The notes under the pieces were generated by a model. That model saw only the letters and a list, made by a program, of their open reading frames with translations, was not told the DNA's origin and ran no database searches. Source: Thomasclavelia spiroformis (GTDB lineage Bacteria > Bacillota_I > Bacilli_A > Erysipelotrichales > Coprobacillaceae). Taken from it: a stretch of DNA of 9,138 nt. Location: contig JAGZCC010000077.1 of assembly GCA_018369555.1 (NCBI GenBank), forward strand, positions 1-9,138. The letters are read 5' to 3'. Below are positions 1 to 6,386 of this stretch, piece after piece; the stretch's first letter is position 1, and every line of letters begins with the position of its first letter. A program made the position numbers and the translations under genes.

Positions 1-8
1 ATCATCAT
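1..8 (-). CDS. Start of a gene leaving the left edge (partial)
   Basis: Only the first two codons, ATG ATG, are inside the window. The call rests on context. A good ribosome binding site (AAAGGAAG, 16-23) sits 7 bases upstream of the first ATG, and a well-formed promoter lies just above it (29-57). The upstream stretch is non-coding or decayed, so this gene would begin a separate transcription unit beyond the polysaccharide operon. The product cannot be judged from eight bases. It could also be a short relic like its neighbours. Confidence 0.4.
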
Positions 9-28
9 AATATCACTTCCTTTAATAC

Positions 29-57
29 ATAATACCTAAATTGGTCTATTATTGCAA
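29..57 (-). promoter_or_regulatory. Sigma-A-like promoter for the left-edge gene
   Basis: On the minus strand, TTGCAA (52-57) as -35 and TATTAT (29-34) as -10 are separated by exactly 17 bases. Each hexamer is close to the TTGACA/TATAAT consensus. The expected transcription start, near position 22, falls at the edge of the ribosome binding site, so the leader would be only about 14-16 bases. In DNA this AT-rich, chance promoter-like matches are common. The agreement of both boxes, the spacing, the binding site and the start codon is what supports the call. Confidence 0.5.
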
Positions 58-142
58 TACGATCAATATATTACCCTTCAATAACATATACTTATTAAAA
101 TATATTTTTACTTATTTTAATGATTAAATAGTTATGATTTCA

Positions 143-391
143 TCAGTTTTCATAAACATATGCAGTAATAACATCTTCTCTTTTTACTGTATCATTTAAT
201 TCTTCTAATTTTATTAATATATATTTATAGTTTAATATTGCTTCATTTAAAATTAAGTATGTTTTTCTAATTCCTGATAACTTCTTTTTAGGTACTAAAT
301 AATCTTTTGTGGCTAAAGATAATAAATTAATTATTGTATAAAAAGTTTTTGTTGTCTAAGTCATCTTTTTTTTAATTTTATCAAAATACAT
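143..391 (-). pseudogene. Broken reading frame, family unknown
   Basis: Reading leftwards from an ATG at 389-391 gives 11 codons, an in-frame TAG (356-358), then 70 uninterrupted codons to a TGA (143-145). The 70-codon part has normal protein-like composition, with phrases such as LSLATKDYLVPKKK and LEELNDTVKREDVITAYVYEN split by a hydrophobic YLILNEAILNYKYILI stretch. That is long for random sequence at this base composition, where a stop is expected about every 10-12 codons. No convincing ribosome binding site precedes the ATG. I read it as the 3' end of a decayed gene with a nonsense mutation. An intact small ORF starting after the TAG is possible but has no good start codon. I do not recognise the family. 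Confidence 0.4.
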
Positions 392-524
392 ATTACATTT
401 AAATTTTCTTTTCAATCAATCCAAACACACAATTATTACCTATACTTACTCAAATAATGAAACAATTCCTGATACTACATAAATAATTGTTGTCCCATCA
501 TATATTTCAAAATTTAATACAAAA

Positions 525-690
525 TTATTTATTATTTTTATTTACTTCTTCATAATAAGTATCAGGATGTTCTGAATCAAATGATTCATTTGCCTACATT
601 AGCGTTACTAAATCTTCACTGTCTGATAAGTTAATGATGTTATGCGTATATCCCAGTTGTAATATTGTTAATTACTAAATTAATTGAATA
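525..690 (-). pseudogene. capF: Relic of the 3' end of a second capF gene
   Basis: This stretch matches the 3' end of the intact capF at 2970-4115, with roughly three quarters of bases identical over about 120 bp by eye. Its translation reads THNIINLSDSEDLVTLM, stop, then ANESFDSEHPDTYYEEV. Intact CapF reads THNIINIGKTDMVTIMW, then ANEAFNPEHPDTYFEEV. Two disabling changes are visible. One extra base near 652-655 breaks the frame just before the conserved GYTHN, and the codon matching CapF Trp364 is TAG (594-596). There is also a one-codon length difference, and the end is extended by five residues (NKNNK) before TAA at 525-527. Similarity fades by about 690, so only part of the C-terminal cupin domain survives. 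It lies beyond the operon terminator and has no start or promoter. The divergence argues against a recent exact duplication. Confidence 0.8.
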
Positions 691-721
691 GGGATAAGCA
701 CCACAATGTGTATCACACAAC

Positions 722-768
722 AAAAAAAGGCTGAAACGCATATGGTTTAACCATTAAACGTTACAGCC
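722..768 (-). terminator. Intrinsic terminator of the polysaccharide operon
   Basis: On the minus strand the stem GGCTGTAACG...CGTTTCAGCC (10 bp with one mismatch, 729-768) encloses a second self-complementary segment, ATGGTTAAACCAT (740-754). A run of seven U follows directly (722-728). It begins 17 bases after the stop codon of the gene at 785-1588. The GC-rich stem base in otherwise AT-rich DNA, followed by a U tract, is the standard Rho-independent form. Orientation and position fit the end of the operon. Confidence 0.88.
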
Positions 769-784
769 TCTTTAATATTTGTAA

Positions 785-1588
785 TTAATTAACTTCTATT
801 TTAGAAATTAAACTATTCTCCTTAATTGTTTGATTATTTTTAATTCCAATGACAGGGTTATCATCATCAAAAATCGTATTTTCATATTTATAGGCATATA
901 ATCTTTGTAATACTTTAACAACTAAATGATGCTGTTTTTCTTGATCATTTAATTCTTCATAGTTTTCAAACCATATTTGATTAAACGGTAATAAATAATC
1001 AAACTGATATAATTTACTATTTTCAATAAAATCATCAATTAAATCATCATCAACAAAATTATAAATAAACTGAAATAATTCAGGTCCTGCCTGAATCATT
1101 TCATAGTTATCATTATTATTTAAAGCATCTCCAAAGGCATATCCTTTAATACTATAATCCTTTATTACATAGCCAAACCGATAACGTAAATAATTACATA
1201 CTTCATCATCATTTAATAAATCAATTTCTAGATTATTTTTAAATATTCTAATTACACCATCATATTTAAAAGTTATTCCATACTTCTTAAAAAAAGCTGA
1301 TAATGCAGTATCTTTAGTTAAAACATCAATTAAGTTATAACCATTGTTATCATCATCTAGTCTTCTTGATAAATGAATAAAAAGGATTTCATCAAGATCA
1401 ACAATTAAATGCTTTTTTACATAATCTAAAAAATACTGATACTGATCATCTAAAATAAAAACAGGTTGATTAGCCTGAAACTGCTGATAACACTTTTCAA
1501 GTAGATCACCTAGTTGCTTATTATCAATATTTAATATTTCACATATCGATATTTTCATTTCTTGATAAGATCTTGTATTGATATACAT
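785..1588 (-). CDS. Uncharacterised acidic protein, last gene of operon
   Basis: A 267-residue protein that I do not recognise. It has no signal peptide or membrane segment and should be cytoplasmic. It is rich in Asp, Asn and Tyr, with acidic clusters at residues 78-80 (DDD), 180-182 and 241-243. Visible landmarks are FIHLSRRLDDD (70-80), a KKYGITF segment (101-107), CNYLRYRFGYVIKD (131-144), KGYAFGDAL (148-156) and QAGPELFQF (166-174). The ATG follows the capG stop by one base (TAA-C-ATG), and the binding site GGAGAAAG lies inside the capG 3' end about 10 bases upstream. Translational coupling to capG is therefore likely. Met11 is a weaker alternative start. A strong terminator follows the stop. 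Its place in the operon suggests co-expression with the polysaccharide genes, but nothing in the sequence shows a sugar-related role. It could be an unrelated gene trapped between cassette and terminator. Confidence 0.85.
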   Translation of the reverse strand: MYINTRSYQEMKISICEILNIDNKQLGDLLEKCYQQFQANQPVFILDDQYQYFLDYVKKHLIVDLDEILFIHLSRRLDDDNNGYNLIDVLTKDTALSAFFKKYGITFKYDGVIRIFKNNLEIDLLNDDEVCNYLRYRFGYVIKDYSIKGYAFGDALNNNDNYEMIQAGPELFQFIYNFVDDDLIDDFIENSKLYQFDYLLPFNQIWFENYEELNDQEKQHHLVVKVLQRLYAYKYENTIFDDDNPVIGIKNNQTIKENSLISKIEVN

Positions 1589-1589
1589 G

Positions 1590-2774
1590 TTAGAACTTTC
1601 TCCATACCATCTTATTAACTACTCCAGTATATGATTGAATTAGTTTAACTACTTTTGTAGAAACATTTTCATCAACATAATCTGGAACTGGAATACCTAA
1701 ATCTTTTTCTTCATTCATAGCTACTGCTACATCTACAGCTTGTAGTAATGAGTCACCATCAATACCAGCTAAAATAAAATCAGCTTTGTCTAAAGCTTCT
1801 GGTCTTTCCGTACTTGTTCTAATACAAATTGCTGGGAAAGGATGCCCTACACTTGTAAAGAAACTACTTTCTTCTGGTAATGTTCCACTATCACTTACTA
1901 CTGCAAAGGCATTCATTTGTAAACAATTATAATCATGGAATCCTAAAGGTTCATGTTGAATTACTCGGTGATCTAGTTTAAAACCACTAGCTTGAATACG
2001 ATTACGAGATCTAGGATGACATGAATATAAGATTGGCATATCATATTTTTCAGCCATTTTGTTAATAGCTGAAAATAATGATAAGAAATTCTTTTCAGTA
2101 TCAATATTTTCTTCACGATGAGCACTTAATAAGATATATTTTCCCTTTTCTAATCCTAATTTTTCATGAATATTACTGTTTTCAATTTCTTTTAAGTTAT
2201 TACGTAATACTTCAGCCATCGGTGAACCTGTTACATAAACCCTTTCTTTTGGCAGACCACATTCATGTAAATACTTTCTAGCATGTTCACTATATGCAAG
2301 ATTCACATCACTAATAATATCGACAATTCTTCGATTTGTTTCTTCAGGTAAACATTCATCTTTACATCTGTTTCCTGCTTCCATATGGAAGATAGGAATA
2401 TGCAATCTTTTTGCACTTATGGCACTTAAACAACTATTTGTGTCTCCTAGTATTAATAATGCATCAGGTTTAATTTTATTCATAAGTTTATAAGAACAGT
2501 TTATAATATTACCAACTGTTGCTCCTAAATCATCACCAACAGCATTCATATAAACTTCAGGATCAGCTAATTTTAAATCTTTAAAAAAAATTCCATTTAA
2601 ATTATAATCATAGTTTTGACCTGTATGTGCTAAGATACAGTCAAAATATTTTCTTGCTTTATTTATTACAGCACCTAATCTAATAATTTCTGGTCTAGTA
2701 CCTACTATAATTAATAATTTTAATTTACCATTTTCTTGCCATTTAACATTTGAATAATCTGTTGTTATTTCCAT
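1590..2774 (-). CDS. capG: UDP-sugar 2-epimerase making UDP-L-FucNAc (CapG/FnlC type)
   Basis: A non-hydrolysing UDP-GlcNAc 2-epimerase family protein of 394 residues, the usual length. Family landmarks are GTRPEIIRL (25-33), HTGQN (50-54), GDTNS (110-114), HMEAGNR (130-136), PEETNRRI (143-150), AHREEN (218-223), CHPRSRNR (252-259), SDSGTLPEES (294-303) and RTSTERPEA (319-327). The variants HMEAGNR, AHREEN and SDSGTLPEES, in place of the HVEAGLR, HRREN and SDSGG forms of WecB/MnaA, are what I associate with the CapG/FnlC branch. That branch epimerises C2 of UDP-2-acetamido-2,6-dideoxy-L-talose to give UDP-N-acetyl-L-fucosamine, the last step of the pathway begun by the adjacent capE and capF. 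The start has a strong site, AAAAGGAG (2781-2788), 6 bases away. Unlike the tightly packed capE-capF pair, it is separated from capF by 195 bases containing a hairpin. Cytoplasmic. Confidence 0.93.
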   Translation of the reverse strand: MEITTDYSNVKWQENGKLKLLIIVGTRPEIIRLGAVINKARKYFDCILAHTGQNYDYNLNGIFFKDLKLADPEVYMNAVGDDLGATVGNIINCSYKLMNKIKPDALLILGDTNSCLSAISAKRLHIPIFHMEAGNRCKDECLPEETNRRIVDIISDVNLAYSEHARKYLHECGLPKERVYVTGSPMAEVLRNNLKEIENSNIHEKLGLEKGKYILLSAHREENIDTEKNFLSLFSAINKMAEKYDMPILYSCHPRSRNRIQASGFKLDHRVIQHEPLGFHDYNCLQMNAFAVVSDSGTLPEESSFFTSVGHPFPAICIRTSTERPEALDKADFILAGIDGDSLLQAVDVAVAMNEEKDLGIPVPDYVDENVSTKVVKLIQSYTGVVNKMVWRKF

Positions 2775-2792
2775 AATTTTCTCCTTTTGTAT

Positions 2793-2825
2793 AATAAAAA
2801 TGAGTTAATTTAACTCATTTTTATT
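2793..2825. terminator. Perfect 15-bp hairpin upstream of capG
   Basis: AATAAAAATGAGTTA (2793-2807) and its exact reverse complement (2811-2825) are separated by three bases. Because the outer stem is A on one side and T on the other, the transcript on either strand gives a hairpin with a U-rich tail, the form of a bidirectional intrinsic terminator. Only three stem pairs are G-C, so it would be weak. It ends four bases before the capG ribosome binding site. If it acts in the operon it would lower capG and downstream expression by partial termination, or serve as an RNA processing or stability element. No convincing promoter was seen downstream of it, so full termination is unlikely. Confidence 0.5.
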
Positions 2826-2914
2826 ACATATTCAATAATTTAATCTAAATCATCTTCAAGACATTAATTCATATCATTATCTTTAAAATACAAAATGCTT
2901 CCATAGTATTTTAA
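2810..2914 (-). pseudogene. Possible decayed coding stretch between capF and capG
   Basis: One minus-strand frame reads LKYYGSILYFKDNDMN, stop, CLEDDLD, stop, IIEYVIKMS and then a TAA inside the hairpin. Both internal stops are TAA, one base from GAA (Glu), and the surrounding residues look protein-like. It may be the tail of a lost gene that once stood between capF and capG. The stretch is short and the region is highly AT-rich, so chance cannot be excluded. No start, binding site or family is recognisable. Confidence 0.22.
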
Positions 2915-2969
2915 CTATTGCCTTTATACATATTTCTTCAAATTTTATAACTATGTATTACTCAAAAAA

Positions 2970-4115
2970 TTATACTTCTTCAAAATATGTATCGGGATGT
3001 TCTGGGTTAAATGCTTCATTAGCCCACATAATTGTTACCATATCAGTTTTACCGATATTAATAATATTATGAGTATATCCCGTTGGGATATCAATTACTT
3101 CTAATTTATCACCACTTACATGGTATTCAATGATTTCATCACTATAAATATCTCTAAACTGAATCAGCCCTTGACCACTAACTACTAAAAATTTTTCATT
3201 TTTACTATGATGCCAATGTTGACCCTTAGTAATTCCTGGCTTAGAAATATTAACACTTACTTGACCAAATTCATTTGTTTTTAAAAACTCTGTAAATGAC
3301 CCACGTTGATCAATATTCATTTTTAATGGATATGAAAATTGATCTTTTGGTAAATAACTTAAATATGTACTATATAATTTTTTTTCTAAAGAATCAGCCT
3401 GCATATTAGGAACCTGTAATGTTTTTCGTGATTCTTTAAATGATTTAATAATTTTGGCAAGTTCTCCTAATTTTATAAAATGAATTGGATATACTTGATA
3501 TACTCCTTCTTTACAAATTGTTGGATGACCCTCTAAAGTATTTAAAAACTCATCAATTACATCATCAATATAACACAAAGGTAACGCTACACTTTCATCA
3601 TTTATTTGAATATCTAAATCATGAGCTACATTATAACACCATGTTGCTACAACACTATTGTAATTAGGACGACACCATTTACCAAATAAATTAGCTAAAC
3701 GATAAATATATACTTTTGAATTCATGGTTTCACCATGATTTAAAAGATACTCTTCACCTTCTTTTTTACTTTTACCATAATCATTATCTTTACTAGCCTG
3801 AATTGACGAGCTAATTAAAATTGGACAATGATTATCATATTCTTTTAATAATGAACATAATGTTTCTGTAAACGAAGCATTACCTTCATAAAATTCACTA
3901 GTATCTTTAGGACGATTAATTCCAGCTAAATGAAACACAAAATCACAATCACTTGTATATTTCTTTAAATCATCAATTGTACTATCAAGATCATAAGTAT
4001 AGATATCTTCGATATCTATACTTCTTGTTTTATCTTTACCATCTTTAATATTTTTTAATGTACTAACTAAGTTTTTTCCAACAAAACCATTAGCACCAGT
4101 TACTAAGATTTTCAT
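2970..4115 (-). CDS. capF: Bifunctional SDR-cupin enzyme CapF (UDP-L-FucNAc pathway)
   Basis: A 381-residue two-domain enzyme. The N-terminal short-chain dehydrogenase domain has the nucleotide-binding GANGFVG (7-13), SSS (102-104) and YGKSK (113-117, YxxxK). The C-terminal cupin begins around residue 255 and carries the metal-site stretch KGQHWHHSKNEKF (297-309) and GYTHN (346-350). In characterised CapF the zinc cupin epimerises C3 of the CapE product, and the SDR domain then reduces the C4 keto group with NADPH, giving UDP-2-acetamido-2,6-dideoxy-L-talose for CapG. I place the start at the ATG at 4113-4115. It gives the normal MKILVTGANG N-terminus, is preceded by GGGAG at 10 bases, and follows the capE stop after a single base (TAA-A-ATG). 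An in-frame ATG 21 bases upstream (4134-4136) lacks a good site and would overlap capE. Cytoplasmic. A mutated copy of its 3' end lies at 525-690. Confidence 0.94.
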   Translation of the reverse strand: MKILVTGANGFVGKNLVSTLKNIKDGKDKTRSIDIEDIYTYDLDSTIDDLKKYTSDCDFVFHLAGINRPKDTSEFYEGNASFTETLCSLLKEYDNHCPILISSSIQASKDNDYGKSKKEGEEYLLNHGETMNSKVYIYRLANLFGKWCRPNYNSVVATWCYNVAHDLDIQINDESVALPLCYIDDVIDEFLNTLEGHPTICKEGVYQVYPIHFIKLGELAKIIKSFKESRKTLQVPNMQADSLEKKLYSTYLSYLPKDQFSYPLKMNIDQRGSFTEFLKTNEFGQVSVNISKPGITKGQHWHHSKNEKFLVVSGQGLIQFRDIYSDEIIEYHVSGDKLEVIDIPTGYTHNIINIGKTDMVTIMWANEAFNPEHPDTYFEEV

Positions 4116-4116
4116 T

Positions 4117-5160
4117 TTATTTATTCTCCCAATCATTCAATTCATCTCTTACTAACTTGACTTCCATTAATTTTTCTTTTACTTCTTCTAAGGTCATCAG
4201 TCTTGTATTATTTGAATTGAACTGTGTTAATGTATTTTTTCCCATTCCTTCAAAGAAATATTTGTCATAGTTCAAGTCTCTTTTATCTGCTGGTACACGA
4301 TAAAAATTACCTAAATCTATTGCATTGGCGCATTCTTCATCTGTTAATAATGTTTCATACATCTTTTCACCATGTCTAATACCAATTACTTTTATTTCAT
4401 TATCAACATTAAATAATCCTTTTACTGCCTTAGCCAATACCTCAATAGTACAAGCTGGTGCTTTTTGGACAAAAATATCTCCACTTTCACCATTTTCAAA
4501 TGCAAATAAGACTAAATCAACTGCTTCTTCTAATGTCATAACAAATCTTGTCATTGTTGGATCTGTAACTGTTAAATCATTTCCCTCTTTTATTTGGTTA
4601 ATAAAAAGAGGTACTACTGAACCTCTTGATGCCAATACATTTCCATATCTTGTACACATAATTGCTGTTTTTTCTGGATCTACTGTTCTACTTTTCGCAA
4701 CAATTACTTTTTCCATCATTGCTTTACTAGTCCCCATAGCATTAACTGGATAAGCTGCTTTATCTGTACTTAAACATACTACCCTTTTAACACCACATTC
4801 AATTGCTGCTGTTAAAACATTTTCTGTTCCCAAAACATTTGTTTTAACAGCTTCAATTGGAAAGAACTCACATGATGGTACTTGTTTTAATGCTGCTGCA
4901 TGATAAACATAATCAACACCATGCATAGCATTTTTAATACTATGTAAATCTCTTACATCTCCAATATAAAACTTCAGCTTATGAAAAACATCAGGATATT
5001 TCGCCTGATATTCATGTCTCATATTGTCTTGTTTTAATTCATCTCTTGAAAATACTCTAATTTCTTTAATATCTGTTTCTAAAAATCTATTTAGTACAGC
5101 ATTACCGAAGGAACCAGTTCCTCCGGTAATTAATAATGTTTTATTTTTAAATTGTGTCAT
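4117..5160 (-). CDS. capE: UDP-GlcNAc 4,6-dehydratase/5-epimerase CapE
   Basis: First enzyme of the UDP-L-FucNAc pathway: it oxidises, dehydrates and C5-inverts UDP-GlcNAc to the L-arabino 4-keto-6-deoxy sugar consumed by CapF. At 347 residues it is a full-length soluble single-domain member, without the membrane domain of WbpM-like relatives. Visible motifs are GGTGSFG (13-19, NADP binding), YHAAALKQVP (86-95), STDKA (131-135), MGTSK (142-146), RYGNV (171-175), SRGSVVPLF (178-186) and IRHGEKMYETLL (261-272). The usual YxxxK tyrosine is Met142 (MxxxK), a substitution known in this dehydratase group rather than damage. AAAGGAAG lies 8 bases before the ATG and overlaps the end of ugd, whose stop is 15 bases upstream. 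It is followed by capF after one base, the canonical E-F-G order. Confidence 0.95.
   Translation of the reverse strand: MTQFKNKTLLITGGTGSFGNAVLNRFLETDIKEIRVFSRDELKQDNMRHEYQAKYPDVFHKLKFYIGDVRDLHSIKNAMHGVDYVYHAAALKQVPSCEFFPIEAVKTNVLGTENVLTAAIECGVKRVVCLSTDKAAYPVNAMGTSKAMMEKVIVAKSRTVDPEKTAIMCTRYGNVLASRGSVVPLFINQIKEGNDLTVTDPTMTRFVMTLEEAVDLVLFAFENGESGDIFVQKAPACTIEVLAKAVKGLFNVDNEIKVIGIRHGEKMYETLLTDEECANAIDLGNFYRVPADKRDLNYDKYFFEGMGKNTLTQFNSNNTRLMTLEEVKEKLMEVKLVRDELNDWENK
4126..4130 (-). promoter_or_regulatory. Ribosome binding site deciding the capF start
   Basis: GGGAG in the last codons of capE lies 10 bases upstream of the ATG at 4113-4115, and downstream of the alternative ATG at 4134-4136. It can therefore only serve the shorter form, which supports 381 rather than 388 residues for CapF and coupled translation from capE. 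Confidence 0.65.
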
Positions 5161-5175
5161 TTTTAAAACTTCCTT

Positions 5176-6342
5176 TTAATCACGTTTGTATAAATCTCTT
5201 GTATATATTTTTTCTTCTACATCTTTTAATTCTTCATTTACTCTATTAACAACAATAACATCACTTAATGATTTAAATTCATTTAAATCATTAACAACTT
5301 TGCTATTAAAGAAATTATCGTCTTTAAAAGTTGGCTCATATACAATTACCTCAATACCTTTAGCTTTGATTCTTTTCATTATTCCTTGAATTGCACTAGC
5401 TCTAAAGTTATCTGATCCTGATTTCATTGTTAGACGATAAATACCAACTACTTTAGGTTTTCTTTTTAAAATTTCTTCTGCAATATGATCTTTTCTTGTA
5501 CTATTAGACTGTACAATTGCACTAATTAAATTTTCAGGCACATCTTTATAGTTTGCTTTTAATTGTTTAGTATCTTTAGGTAAACAGTATCCTCCATATC
5601 CAAATGATGGATTATTATAGTGACTACCAATTCTTGGATCTAAACATACCCCATCGATAATTTCTTTAGTATTTAATCCTTTCATTTCAGCATAAGTATC
5701 TAATTCATTAAAATATGACACTCTTAATGCTAAATATGTATTTGCAAATAATTTAATTGCCTCCGCTTCGGTACTATCAGTAAATAACATTGGAATATCT
5801 TCTTTAATAGCACCTTCTGCTAATAAAGAAGCAAATTCTTTTGCTCTTTCACTTTTTTCACCAACTACTATTCTAGAAGGATATAGATTATCATATAATG
5901 CTCTTCCTTCTCTTAAAAATTCTGGTGAAAAAATTAAATTATCAATACCATATTTTTCTTTCATTGATTTAGTAAATCCTACTGGAATTGTTGATTTAAT
6001 AATCATAATTGCTTCTGGATTAATTTTTAATACAGATTCTATCGTTTCTTCAACACTTGATGTATCAAAATAATTTTTTGTTTCATCATAATTAGTAGGT
6101 GTACTAATAACTACAAATTTGGCATTTTTAAAAGCAACTTCTTTATCAAGAGTTGCTTTTAAGTTTAAATCTTTAGTTTTTAAAAACTCTTCAATTTCTT
6201 TATCCTGAATCGGTGAGATATGATTATTAATCATATCTACCTTTTCTTTAATAATATCTAATGCTACAACTTCATGATGTTGAGCTAATAATGTAGATAT
6301 ACTTAATCCTACATATCCTGTTCCTGCTACTGCTATTTTCAT
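5176..6342 (-). CDS. ugd: UDP-glucose 6-dehydrogenase
   Basis: NAD-dependent four-electron oxidation of UDP-glucose to UDP-glucuronic acid, a donor for acidic capsule sugars. The 388 residues fit the compact bacterial form. Motifs in order are GTGYVG (7-12, NAD), STPTNYD (80-86), STIPVGFT (117-124), SPEFLREG (139-146), TEAEAIKLFANTYLA (191-205), FGYGGYCLPKDT (247-258, catalytic Cys253) and SDNFR (310-314). SPEFLREG and the NYD segment favour the UDP-glucose enzyme over UDP-ManNAc or UDP-GlcNAc dehydrogenases, but substrate cannot be proved from sequence. AGGAG lies 7 bases before the ATG. It is 44 bases after the flippase stop and 15 bases before capE, so it belongs to the same transcript. 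No convincing promoter was seen in the 44-base gap. Cytoplasmic. Confidence 0.93.
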   Translation of the reverse strand: MKIAVAGTGYVGLSISTLLAQHHEVVALDIIKEKVDMINNHISPIQDKEIEEFLKTKDLNLKATLDKEVAFKNAKFVVISTPTNYDETKNYFDTSSVEETIESVLKINPEAIMIIKSTIPVGFTKSMKEKYGIDNLIFSPEFLREGRALYDNLYPSRIVVGEKSERAKEFASLLAEGAIKEDIPMLFTDSTEAEAIKLFANTYLALRVSYFNELDTYAEMKGLNTKEIIDGVCLDPRIGSHYNNPSFGYGGYCLPKDTKQLKANYKDVPENLISAIVQSNSTRKDHIAEEILKRKPKVVGIYRLTMKSGSDNFRASAIQGIMKRIKAKGIEVIVYEPTFKDDNFFNSKVVNDLNEFKSLSDVIVVNRVNEELKDVEEKIYTRDLYKRD

Positions 6343-6386
6343 TTTAATTCTCCTAATTTAATAAATAATTTTGATATATTAACAAT

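Noticed and set aside
95..120. AT-only inverted repeat (TTAAAATA ... TATTTTAA) as a possible terminator or operator.
   Set aside because: The stem has no G-C pair and there is no U tract in context. Such repeats are common in DNA this AT-rich.
131..146. MxxxK in place of YxxxK in CapE (residues 142-146) as a sign of inactivation.
   Set aside because: This substitution is known in the CapE/WbpM dehydratase group, and all other motifs are intact.
446..520. Minus-strand frame of 24 codons with protein-like residues (FEIYDGTTIIYVVSG).
   Set aside because: Too short, no start or binding site, and no recognisable family. It may be part of the relic zone, but chance is as likely.
2775..2969. Possible promoter driving capG (TTGAAG boxes).
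   Set aside because: Two TTGAAG sequences occur, but neither has a good -10 at the right spacing.
4117..4136. Overlap of capF with capE if capF starts at 4136.
   Set aside because: The ATG at 4113-4115 has the GGGAG site and the normal SDR N-terminus, so the overlap is probably not real.
4325..4753. Plus-strand open frame of 142 codons.
   Set aside because: It lies entirely antisense within capE, whose motifs are unmistakable. It is a shadow of the real gene.
6343..6386. Possible internal promoter between the flippase gene and ugd (TTGTTA as -35).
   Set aside because: No acceptable -10 hexamer at 16-18 bases. The gap is too short to demand a promoter.
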